A stretch of DNA of 5,576 nucleotides from an uncultured Clostridia bacterium (GCA_947627585.1 CANQWP010000055.1:1-5576); one strand, 5' to 3'. Positions 1-5,576 are shown, counted from the stretch's first letter. Numbers and translations are program-made. The notes: generated by a model not told the origin, from the sequence alone.

Positions 1-1
1 C

Positions 2-2110
2 ATGAACAGAGTGCTTGAACAATCAAAAGCGCTTGGGCTTTCTTTCGACTATGACCGCACAATTTGTACCAGTGACCCGGAATATTATCACTGGACGCAG
101 TGGATTTTTCTTCAACTCTTGAAAAATGGAAAGGCATATAAAAAGCGCGGCTTTGTCAACTTTTGTCCAAATTGCCAAACGGTACTTTCAAACGAGGACA
201 GCCAGGGCGGAAAGTGCGACCGTTGCGGCGGAGACGTCATTCAAAAAGAGCGCTCGGTTTGGTATTTGAAGATGAAAGAATATTCCGACCGTTTGCTCGG
301 GAATGTTGACCGCATAAGGATGGCAGAAAACTTGAAGGACGCCCAAAGAAATTGGATTGGAAAAAGCGAAGGAATGCAAGTTTCCTTTGACCTTTTCAAC
401 GATGCGGACAAAAAAGTTGGGAAAATTGACATTTTCACCACTTGCATTGAGACAATTTATGGCGTCACATTCGTTGCGCTTGCGCCAGAACACGAACTTG
501 TTGATGCACTGAGAGAGCACATCAAAAACTTTGACGAAGTGAAAAAATATCGCGAGGCCACCGCACTTCGCAGCGAGTTTGACCGGCTTGCTGATCAAAA
601 AACAAAGACGGGTGTGAAGCTTGACGGACTTTATATCAAGAACCCAGTAAATGGCGCAAAAGTGCCGGTGTATCTTGCTGACTTTGTGATTGCAAGTTAT
701 GGCACAGGTGCGGCGATGGCTGTTCCGTCTCACGACCAGCGAGATTTTGAATTTGCTGAGGTCTTTGGCATTCCAAAAATTCAGGTCATTGAGGGCGACT
801 GCTCAAAATGCGCGGTGGAGAAGAAAGAATATCTCGAAAAAAACAGCAAGATGATGAATTCTGCCGAGTTTTCTGGCTTGCCTGTGCGTGAAGCCAAGAA
901 AAAGATTGCTGAAAAAGTGATTGCACTTGGCTGCGGGGAGAAAAAGACGAATTACAAAATGGCAGATTGGAGTTTCACGCGGCAAAGATATTGGGGCGAG
1001 CCATTTCCTGTTGTTTTTTGTGATCACTGCGGAATTGTGCCTCTTGATGAGAGCGATCTGCCTCTTGTTTTGCCGGAGACAAAGGACTTTTTGCCTAACT
1101 CAAATGGTGACAGTCCGCTTTCCAAAATTGAGAGCTTTGTTCATTGCAAATGTCCAAAATGTGGGCGTGATGCACGACGCGAAACGGACACAATGCCAAA
1201 CTGGGCGGGAAGCAGCTGGTATTGGCTTCGATATTGTGACCCTCACAATGACCACGCGCTTGCCGACTTTGAAAAACTGAAATATTGGGGAAGTGTGGAC
1301 GTCTATACTGGCGGAACGGAGCACATCACGCGCCACGTTCTCTATGCATTTTTCTGGCAAAATTTCTTGTATGAAATTGGTGCTGTGCCAACGCGCGATC
1401 CGTTTGTTCGAAAAATGGGCAGTGGACTGATTTTGGACGACACGGGCAAGAAGATGAGCAAAAGTTCGGCAAACGGCGTCTCTCCGGCAGAGGTCATTGA
1501 AAAATATGGCACTGACGCGGCAAGACTTCATGTGCACTTCTTGGGCGGATATGAGGACAATACACCATGGACATATGACGGCATCACCGGCATCACAACA
1601 TTTTTGGATCGCGTTTGGGCACTGCAAGACATGATTAAAGGCGAGAACGTCTCGAAAGAGCATCGCATTGAGCTTAACAAACTTATCAAAAAGATTGGCG
1701 AAGATTTGGAAGATTTGAAACTTAACACTTGCATTTCGGCGTTCATGATTTTCATCAAAAAAATTCGCGAAGACGGCTTCATCACAAAGGCGGAACTTCA
1801 TGACTTCTTGATTTTGTTGAATCCGCTTGCGCCACACATCACAAGCGAAATTTTCGAAAGGGTTTTTGGAAAAGATATTCTTGGTGAGACCTGGCCAAAA
1901 TTTGACGAAAGATTTTTGATTGATGAAACAATTTCCATTCCGGTCCAGGTGAATGGGAAGATGAAGAAAGTGCTTGTTGTCAAACGCGACATTTCTCAAG
2001 ATGAACTTTTGACCGCAATCTTTGAAAAATATCCAGAAATTTGCCGCAAAGATGAGCCTTTGAAAAAAGTTGTTTTTGTTCCAAACAAGATCATCAATTT
2101 GATCAAGTGA
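2..2110 (+). CDS. leuS: Leucyl-tRNA synthetase, 5'-truncated by the window edge
   Basis: This class I aminoacyl-tRNA synthetase charges tRNA-Leu with leucine in the cytosol and hydrolyses mischarged tRNA in a separate editing (CP1) domain. The 702 visible residues align from about residue 100 of E. coli LeuRS, so the Met at base 2 is internal and the HIGH motif is upstream. Visible in order: a zinc-type cluster C55/C58-C72/C75; the editing domain with threonine-rich motif TTCIET (146-151) and AVPSHDQRD ending at D248; a second cluster C340/C343-C384/C387; the GSSWYW synthetic-site motif (403-408); KMSKS (484-488) just after GLILDDTGK, so there is no leucine-specific insertion of the E. coli kind; the anticodon-binding helical domain (~530-620); and a C-terminal domain with VQVNGK and a VPNKIINLIK end. 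The projected full length of ~800 residues matches the Bacillus type. The editing motif normally reads TTRxDT, so C148 and E150 are unusual. It ends in TGA and converges on the next gene. Confidence 0.97.
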   Translation: MNRVLEQSKALGLSFDYDRTICTSDPEYYHWTQWIFLQLLKNGKAYKKRGFVNFCPNCQTVLSNEDSQGGKCDRCGGDVIQKERSVWYLKMKEYSDRLLGNVDRIRMAENLKDAQRNWIGKSEGMQVSFDLFNDADKKVGKIDIFTTCIETIYGVTFVALAPEHELVDALREHIKNFDEVKKYREATALRSEFDRLADQKTKTGVKLDGLYIKNPVNGAKVPVYLADFVIASYGTGAAMAVPSHDQRDFEFAEVFGIPKIQVIEGDCSKCAVEKKEYLEKNSKMMNSAEFSGLPVREAKKKIAEKVIALGCGEKKTNYKMADWSFTRQRYWGEPFPVVFCDHCGIVPLDESDLPLVLPETKDFLPNSNGDSPLSKIESFVHCKCPKCGRDARRETDTMPNWAGSSWYWLRYCDPHNDHALADFEKLKYWGSVDVYTGGTEHITRHVLYAFFWQNFLYEIGAVPTRDPFVRKMGSGLILDDTGKKMSKSSANGVSPAEVIEKYGTDAARLHVHFLGGYEDNTPWTYDGITGITTFLDRVWALQDMIKGENVSKEHRIELNKLIKKIGEDLEDLKLNTCISAFMIFIKKIREDGFITKAELHDFLILLNPLAPHITSEIFERVFGKDILGETWPKFDERFLIDETISIPVQVNGKMKKVLVVKRDISQDELLTAIFEKYPEICRKDEPLKKVVFVPNKIINLIK

Positions 2111-2132
2111 AACAAATCATGAAAAGGGCATC

Positions 2133-2166
2133 AAAAAACATGACCAATTTGGTCATGCTTTTTTTT
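2133..2166. terminator. Bidirectional rho-independent terminator between convergent genes
   Basis: A perfect 7-bp stem (CATGACC at 2139-2145 with GGTCATG at 2151-2157) encloses a 5-nt AATTT loop. On the plus strand it is followed by C and eight T (2159-2166), which terminates leuS. On the minus strand it is followed directly by six T (complement of A2133-2138), which terminates the 2168-3256 gene. The hairpin lies 28 bp after the leuS stop and 10 bp beyond the stop of the minus gene, so the whole 57-bp gap serves both. Confidence 0.9.
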
Positions 2167-2167
2167 G

Positions 2168-3256
2168 TTATTCACCTTCGGTTTGGTCAGCAGGTTGTTC
2201 TTCTTGGTCAGCCGGCTGTTCTTCAACTTCTGCCTTTTTTCTGCGGCCTCTTCTTTTCTTTGGGGCTTCTTCTGGCTGCTCTGCGTTTTCAGTTGTTTCT
2301 GTTTCTGCAGTAGTTTGTTCAGCTTGGGACTCTTCTTGTTTTTGAGCTTCTCTTTTTGCTTTTCTTTCGGCCTTTTTCGTTTCTTTCAACTCTTGTTTTG
2401 CATCAGTGATGTTTTTGTAAACAATGTCAACCATGTTTTTTGCAACATCAACACTGTCACCTTCACCAACTTCAATCAAAACAGGCTTTTCTTTGATTTT
2501 GACTGCTTTTTCAGCTGCGGAATAATTTTTCAGTTCTGAGCTGCCAGCCATGAAGCTGCTTACAAGTGCGCCGCGAATGAATTTGAACAAAACAAGTTTC
2601 ATTCTGCCAACGCTGACAGTGACTTGATATTTGGCTTCTTTTGTTTTTGTTCCTGCTTGTGCTTGAGCGTATGCAAGGATTTCTTCATATGCACTGCGAG
2701 TTTCATAATTGAGCGTTTCAAGTTGTTCAGCAAAAGTTTTTCTTGGCTCGTTTGAGAAGACAACGCCTTCTTCAGCTTCTTCGTTTTCTTCTTCACCTTC
2801 TTCTTGTTCTTCTTGAGCAGGCTCTTCTGCTTCTTCTTGAACAACTTCTTCGGCTGTTTCTTCTTCAACAACTTCAGGGGTGTGTTCAAGCAAAATTGGC
2901 TCTGCTGTTTCTTGAGTTTGTTCTTCCACAACCTCATTCTTCTTTCTTGAAACGATGAATGCGATCAAATATGCGATTGCAAGAGCAATCAAAACATAGC
3001 CAACTGCGGCACCGATTGAAATTCCAAGATTTATGAGTGGTTGAAAATTGAGAACATCCAAAAGCAGATATACCCAGCAGAAAACTGCAATGAATGGCAA
3101 CACCAAAGTGATGATCACCAAAAGGATTTTGTTTATTTGAATGTGTCGAGCGAAGAAGATGACTGCGGCAACGCTCAAAATTGTGAAGATGATTGCAAGC
3201 ACGAATGCTGCGCTCCCTTCAACAGAAAGATTGCTTAATTTGAGACTTAATAACAT
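2168..3256 (-). CDS. Three-helix membrane protein with acidic linker, conserved domain of unknown function and charged tail
   Basis: I do not recognise a named gene. The 362-residue product has three hydrophobic helices near 15-36, 44-66 and 79-103. Basic residues in the first loop (R37, K43) and after helix three (SRKK, 103-106) predict an outside N terminus and a cytosolic C terminus. Residues 108-163 are an extremely Glu-rich linker. Residues ~174-284 form a folded-looking region (TFAEQLE at the start, VGRMKLVLFKFIRG at 216-229) that resembles, from memory, a domain seen in uncharacterised Clostridia proteins. Then come a K/E/R/A helix (286-308), a Q/T/E-rich stretch, a basic cluster KKRRGRRKK (333-341) and two exact EEQPADQ copies (345-358). 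The ATG start at 3256 is well supported: GGAGGT lies 5 nt upstream (complement of 3262-3267), behind a near-consensus promoter. A scaffold or envelope role is possible, but nothing visible assigns a function. It is monocistronic and converges on leuS. Confidence 0.9.
   Translation of the reverse strand: MLLSLKLSNLSVEGSAAFVLAIIFTILSVAAVIFFARHIQINKILLVIITLVLPFIAVFCWVYLLLDVLNFQPLINLGISIGAAVGYVLIALAIAYLIAFIVSRKKNEVVEEQTQETAEPILLEHTPEVVEEETAEEVVQEEAEEPAQEEQEEGEEENEEAEEGVVFSNEPRKTFAEQLETLNYETRSAYEEILAYAQAQAGTKTKEAKYQVTVSVGRMKLVLFKFIRGALVSSFMAGSSELKNYSAAEKAVKIKEKPVLIEVGEGDSVDVAKNMVDIVYKNITDAKQELKETKKAERKAKREAQKQEESQAEQTTAETETTENAEQPEEAPKKRRGRRKKAEVEEQPADQEEQPADQTEGE
2183..2224 (-). repeat. Two-copy 21-bp tandem repeat inside the membrane-protein gene
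   Basis: Two adjacent 21-bp units (2204-2224 and 2183-2203) each encode EEQPADQ, residues 345-351 and 352-358. The copies differ by a few bases but give identical peptides. This is a short in-frame expansion in a disordered tail, not a mobile or regulatory repeat. Confidence 0.85.
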
Positions 3257-3261
3257 GTTTT

Positions 3262-3267
3262 ACCTCC
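3262..3267 (-). promoter_or_regulatory. Strong Shine-Dalgarno site of the 2168-3256 gene
   Basis: The plus-strand ACCTCC reads GGAGGT on the minus strand, with 5 nt before ATG at 3256-3254. It fixes the start of the three-helix membrane protein. Confidence 0.92.
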
Positions 3268-3279
3268 AAAACTGCTTTT

Positions 3280-3308
3280 ATTGTAGCATATTCATTTTTG
3301 TTTGTCAA
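3280..3308 (-). promoter_or_regulatory. Near-consensus sigma-A promoter for the 2168-3256 gene
   Basis: On the minus strand, TTGACA (complement of 3303-3308, 6/6 match) is followed by a 17-bp spacer and TACAAT (complement of 3280-3285, 5/6). A TGC directly before the -10 box makes it an extended -10. The expected transcript start is near 3273, leaving a leader of about 17 nt that carries the Shine-Dalgarno site. This predicts strong vegetative expression with little room for leader-based control. Confidence 0.88.
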
Positions 3309-3325
3309 TACTCAAAATTAAAATA

Positions 3326-3360
3326 TTTTTATTTTTTTTCACTTTTTTTACATTTTTTTT
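3326..3360. other. Helically phased T-tracts, probable intrinsically curved DNA
   Basis: T runs lie at 3326-3330 (5), 3332-3339 (8), 3343-3349 (7) and 3353-3360 (8). The centres of the last three are 3335.5, 3346 and 3356.5, exactly 10.5 bp apart, which is one helical turn. An A-tract of seven follows at 3372-3378. No hairpin precedes the T runs, so they are not a terminator. They lie between two divergent promoters, and upstream curvature or UP-element-like contact with RNA polymerase is the most likely role. Confidence 0.6.
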
Positions 3361-3378
3361 GTTAAACTGCCAAAAAAA

Positions 3379-3407
3379 TTGCAAATTTTATTCTTTTAAT
3401 ATATACT
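3379..3407 (+). promoter_or_regulatory. Candidate sigma-A promoter for the 3412-4362 gene
   Basis: TTGCAA (3379-3384, 4/6 to consensus) and TATACT (3402-3407, 5/6) are separated by exactly 17 bp, with an A-tract just upstream. The predicted start is near 3413-3415, at or just after the first ATG (3412). This favours translation from the second in-frame ATG (3427) or an almost leaderless message. Confidence 0.6.
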
Positions 3408-3411
3408 ATTT

Positions 3412-4362
3412 ATGGAAATTAATGAAATGTCGTCAAAAAAAATTGTGATTTTGATTTTGTCTTTGGTTGCAGTTGCGGCGGTTACGGTCAGCCTTTGCCT
3501 GATTTTTTTGACGAATCAAATGATCAAAGCCGTCCCAGAGAGCGTTTCTGTACAAAAATTGGGCGACGATATTGTTTTGACGACTGACTTTTCAGAAAAA
3601 TATTATTATAACTTCAAGATCGAACAAAAATTTGGAGAAGAATTTGTTGAACTTGATGTTGTCAAAAGTGACAAAAACTATATCAGCTTGACAGAACAGA
3701 GCATTGACCTTGTTGCAGGAAATCAATTCCGCTTTTCGGCCGGTTTTGCCACAGAAAGCGGCAGTGGAGACGGAAAATTCTGTGAAGCGATTGTTTGGAC
3801 TCCGTCTGAAACCTTGGCAGAAGTGAATTATCAGTCTTTGGAAATTGAACTTCAAAGCGGAACAATCACTTGGGAGGCGGTTGAAAAAGCTGATTTCTAT
3901 TCTTTGAATTTTGTCGATCAAAACGGCGGCCAAAAGTTGTTTGTTTGCGATGAGAACGCTTTTTCTTGGCTTGAAAACGGAAAGAGCGCGTTGAAAGCGG
4001 GGGAATATCAGCTGTTTATTGTTGCGCAAAGTGAAAAAGAAAGTGTTTTGTCTTCAAACGCTGGGGAGGGATTTGGAACAATCAAAATTTCTTTGCAAAA
4101 CGAAATTCTTGACATTTCACATTCCCAAGAAAAACTTTTGGTGACTTGCACACAACAGACAAGAGTCTTTCAAGTTTTTGCCGGGGATCAAGTTTTTTGC
4201 ATTGAGGCCAACGCGGAAACTGTTGATGGCGACCGATTTGTTTATGACCTTTCTGAATTTTTGCCATTCTTCAATGCGCTGAAAGACCAGAATGAAACTG
4301 TCAAAATGAAAACTTTGGGAAATGGGCTTGTTTTGGAAAGCGAATTGTTTTTGTTGAAATAA
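3412..4362 (+). CDS. Single-pass membrane-anchored protein with probable FN3/Ig-like beta domains, function unknown
   Basis: I do not recognise a named gene. The 316-residue product (311 if it starts at M6, base 3427) has lysines K9 and K10, then a hydrophobic helix at ~11-33 with no clear lipobox. That suggests an uncleaved signal anchor with ~280 residues outside the membrane. The exterior appears to be all-beta, in three segments: ~42-133, ~137-228 and ~229-316. The second has the fibronectin type III/Ig-like look, with W154 in ITWEAVEKADFYSL and a GEYQLFIVAQ strand. The others are weaker. I see no catalytic motif, cell-wall sorting signal or repeat of known adhesins, so binding or structural surface roles are only possible. 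No Shine-Dalgarno precedes ATG 3412; a weak GGAAA (3414-3418) lies 8 nt before ATG 3427, and the promoter position also favours that start. The gene stands alone, diverging from the three-helix membrane protein and ending in its own terminator. Confidence 0.85.
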   Translation: MEINEMSSKKIVILILSLVAVAAVTVSLCLIFLTNQMIKAVPESVSVQKLGDDIVLTTDFSEKYYYNFKIEQKFGEEFVELDVVKSDKNYISLTEQSIDLVAGNQFRFSAGFATESGSGDGKFCEAIVWTPSETLAEVNYQSLEIELQSGTITWEAVEKADFYSLNFVDQNGGQKLFVCDENAFSWLENGKSALKAGEYQLFIVAQSEKESVLSSNAGEGFGTIKISLQNEILDISHSQEKLLVTCTQQTRVFQVFAGDQVFCIEANAETVDGDRFVYDLSEFLPFFNALKDQNETVKMKTLGNGLVLESELFLLK

Positions 4363-4404
4363 ATGTTCCTTTATATAATAATAAATGTTAAAAAGATTCT
4401 TTAT

Positions 4405-4441
4405 GATTGAGACTTTTTGAATAAGAGCTCAATCTTTTTTT
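4405..4441 (+). terminator. Rho-independent terminator after the 3412-4362 gene
   Basis: GATTGAG (4405-4411) pairs with CTCAATC (4428-4434). After a bulged A4412, CTTTT (4413-4417) pairs with AAGAG (4423-4427, one T-G wobble), leaving a TGAAT loop. Seven T (4435-4441) follow directly. It lies 42 bp after the TAA stop and separates this gene from the germination gene. Confidence 0.87.
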
Positions 4442-4448
4442 CATACTA
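4419..4448 (+). promoter_or_regulatory. Candidate forespore sigma-G promoter for the gerA-family gene
   Basis: GAATA (4419-4423), an 18-bp spacer and CATACTA (4442-4448) fit the Bacillus sigma-G pattern as I know it (-35 GHATR, -10 CATnnTA, spacing 17-18). B. subtilis ger receptor operons are sigma-G dependent, so the position is functionally apt. The expected start is near 4454-4456, which puts the Shine-Dalgarno at the extreme 5' end of a leader of only ~11 nt. The -35 box lies in the loop and upper stem of the preceding terminator. Confidence 0.65.
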
Positions 4449-4453
4449 GAAAA

Positions 4454-4459
4454 AAGGAG
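4454..4459 (+). promoter_or_regulatory. Shine-Dalgarno site that decides the TTG start of the gerA-family gene
   Basis: AAGGAG lies 6 nt before TTG 4466-4468, an ideal spacing. The GTG at 4459-4461 is out of frame, and no in-frame ATG exists before 5150, so this site identifies TTG as the start. Confidence 0.85.
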
Positions 4460-4465
4460 TGGCCC

Positions 4466-5576
4466 TTGGAAATCAACAGCATATTTGAGCAATTAAAAAA
4501 AGATTTTCACAGTTCTGTGGACTTTGCTGATAGGCTTCTGCAAAAAAATGGGGTGGAAGTTGGCTTTGTCTATCTCAAAAGCATAACCGACAACGCCATC
4601 TTTGCCGAGAACATCTTTGAGCCGATTGCAAGTTTTCAAGGTGAACTGGATTTTGACGTTTTGAAGACACTTGTTCGGCCAAATGATGTCTCAGAAATCA
4701 AGTTTGACGAAGTTGCGAAGAACATTTTAAAAGGCACTGTGGTCATTTTTCTTTCAAATTCCGATAAAATTCTTTCCATTGACATTTTGAAATTCAACAC
4801 CAGACCGCCTTCTGAGCCGCCGACGTCTCCGGTGATTTATGGCCCGCGAGAAGGCTTCACGGAGGACTATAAGACCAATATCACGCTTCTTCGAAGGCGC
4901 TTTCATGACGAAAATTTGGTGTTTGAGAGCATTTTTGTTGGGCGAGAAACCCAAACGCAAGTTGTCATTACATATCTCAGTGGAATTGTTGACAAAAAAC
5001 TTGTCAAAAGCGTCAAGAAAAAACTTCAATCAATTGAAATTGATGGCGTCGTTGACAGCTATTATCTCATTTCTCTTCTTTCGGCCAGGCCGAACTCAAT
5101 TTTGAAACAAGTGGGCCAGGCAGAAAAGCCGGACATTGTCGCTGCAAAAATGTTGGAGGGGCGTGTAGCGATCATTGTGGACAATTCGCCAATTGTGCTG
5201 ACTGTTCCATTCGTCTTTTTGGAAGATTTGCAAAGTTCGAACGATTATTACACTAACTATGTCTATTCTTCACTTTTGCGCTTAGTCAGGCTTGTTGCAC
5301 TCCTTTTGGCGACCGTTGGGCCGGGGACATATATTGCGCTTCAACTTTTTCATTACAACATTTTGCCATTCAAATATCTCATCACAATTGCCGATGCAAC
5401 TCAGCAAGTGCCTTTCACGCCGTTCATTGAAATTCTGTTCATCTCGTTGCTTTTTCAAGTGCTCTATGAGGTCAGTTTGCGTCTTCCAAGTTATTTGGGA
5501 CTTGCAACGTCCGTTGTGGGCGCACTGATTTTGGGCGACACGGGTGTGAAAGCAGGCTTGATTTCTCCGCCTTCCG
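4466..5576 (+). CDS. GerA-family spore germination receptor subunit A, 3'-truncated by the window edge
   Basis: GerA-type A subunits form, with B and C partners, nutrient-sensing receptors in the spore inner membrane; A subunits oligomerise into germinant-gated ion channels. The frame is open for 370 codons to the window end, against ~480-530 for complete members, so roughly the last quarter to third is missing. Visible: a variable N-terminal soluble part (1-~120); family signature GPREGF (126-131); R143-R145 in the LLRRR motif; IDGVVDSYYL; EKPDIVAAKMLEGRVAIIVD (220-239), followed by LTVP; a first membrane helix ~270-295 ending near LFH; VPF (315-317) leading into a second helix; and a third near LGLATSVVGALILGD. 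The start is TTG with a good Shine-Dalgarno, and the upstream element resembles a sigma-G promoter. The membrane region departs from the family consensus (S327 and Q331 where Glu is usual). SpoVAF belongs to the same family and cannot be excluded; gerB/gerC-like genes downstream would favour a receptor operon. Confidence 0.95.
   Translation, partial: MEINSIFEQLKKDFHSSVDFADRLLQKNGVEVGFVYLKSITDNAIFAENIFEPIASFQGELDFDVLKTLVRPNDVSEIKFDEVAKNILKGTVVIFLSNSDKILSIDILKFNTRPPSEPPTSPVIYGPREGFTEDYKTNITLLRRRFHDENLVFESIFVGRETQTQVVITYLSGIVDKKLVKSVKKKLQSIEIDGVVDSYYLISLLSARPNSILKQVGQAEKPDIVAAKMLEGRVAIIVDNSPIVLTVPFVFLEDLQSSNDYYTNYVYSSLLRLVRLVALLLATVGPGTYIALQLFHYNILPFKYLITIADATQQVPFTPFIEILFISLLFQVLYEVSLRLPSYLGLATSVVGALILGDTGVKAGLISPPS

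Noticed and set aside
2..4. ATG at base 2 as the true start of leuS
   Set aside because: LeuRS homologues have about 100 residues before this point, including the essential HIGH motif. The frame is cut by the window edge, not shortened.
188..733. Minus-strand open frame of 181 codons opposite the leuS editing domain
   Set aside because: It is fully antisense to conserved LeuRS motifs, with no recognisable domain and a biased composition typical of a shadow frame.
1100..1999. Long open frame on the minus strand (299 codons) opposite leuS
   Set aside because: It is wholly antisense to a clear leuS. Its composition (rich in Cys, Phe, Asn, His) is what an anticodon-shadow frame gives, and there is no convincing ribosome site or domain.
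2165..2539. Plus-strand Phe/Leu/Ser-rich frame that looks like a membrane protein
   Set aside because: It is antisense to the charged tail of the 2168-3256 gene. Glu/Lys-rich codons read backwards give Phe/Leu/Ser, which explains the hydrophobicity.
3326..3360. T runs as a rho-independent terminator
   Set aside because: No GC-containing stem precedes them, and they lie between divergent genes where no transcript needs ending.
3379..3408. TATACTA before the 3412 gene as a sigma-G -10 box
   Set aside because: No GHATR-like -35 lies 17-18 bp upstream, the first base is T rather than C, and a sigma-A pair with a 17-bp spacer fits better.
4385..4420. Eleven-codon frame (MLKRFFMIETF) ending inside the terminator hairpin, as a possible leader peptide
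   Set aside because: There is no Shine-Dalgarno before the ATG, no run of a regulated amino acid and no clear antiterminator pairing. The hairpin is fully explained as the terminator of the upstream gene.

Overview
The window looks like a piece of a chromosome from an endospore-forming member of the Bacillota. The last gene is a GerA-family spore germination receptor subunit. The genes use Shine-Dalgarno sites of the GGAGG type and one TTG start, and the promoters and terminators are typical of low-to-medium G+C Gram-positives. Several proteins are rather divergent, which suggests an uncultured Clostridia-type lineage. That placement is inference; the sequence alone cannot name the genus.

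Layout: (1) Bases 2-2110 (+) hold the 3' seven-eighths or so of leuS (leucyl-tRNA synthetase). Its first ~100 codons, including the HIGH motif, lie before the window. (2) A 57-bp gap between convergent genes carries one hairpin with A and T runs on both sides, a shared bidirectional terminator. (3) Bases 2168-3256 (-) encode a 362-residue protein with three membrane helices, a very acidic linker, a small conserved domain of unknown function and a charged tail. It has an almost consensus sigma-A promoter and a strong ribosome binding site. (4) The 155-bp divergent intergenic region holds that promoter, three T-tracts phased at 10.5 bp (probable curved DNA) and a second sigma-A-like promoter facing right. 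(5) Bases 3412-4362 (+) encode a single-pass membrane-anchored protein with probable fibronectin/Ig-like beta domains and unknown function. (6) The 103-bp gap 4363-4465 holds a rho-independent terminator. Interleaved with it is a GAATA-N18-CATACTA sequence that fits the forespore sigma-G promoter pattern. (7) From 4466 (+) to the window edge runs the first 370 codons of a gerA-family gene, starting at TTG with no in-frame ATG until base 5150.

Functionally the genes look like neighbours rather than one pathway: a translation housekeeping gene, two envelope proteins of unknown role under vegetative-type promoters, and the start of what is probably a sporulation-controlled germinant receptor operon. 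I found no tRNA, rRNA, CRISPR array, insertion sequence or phage feature. The most interesting points are the sigma-G-like promoter packed into a terminator, substitutions at usually conserved positions in the GerA membrane region, and an altered threonine-rich editing motif in LeuRS.
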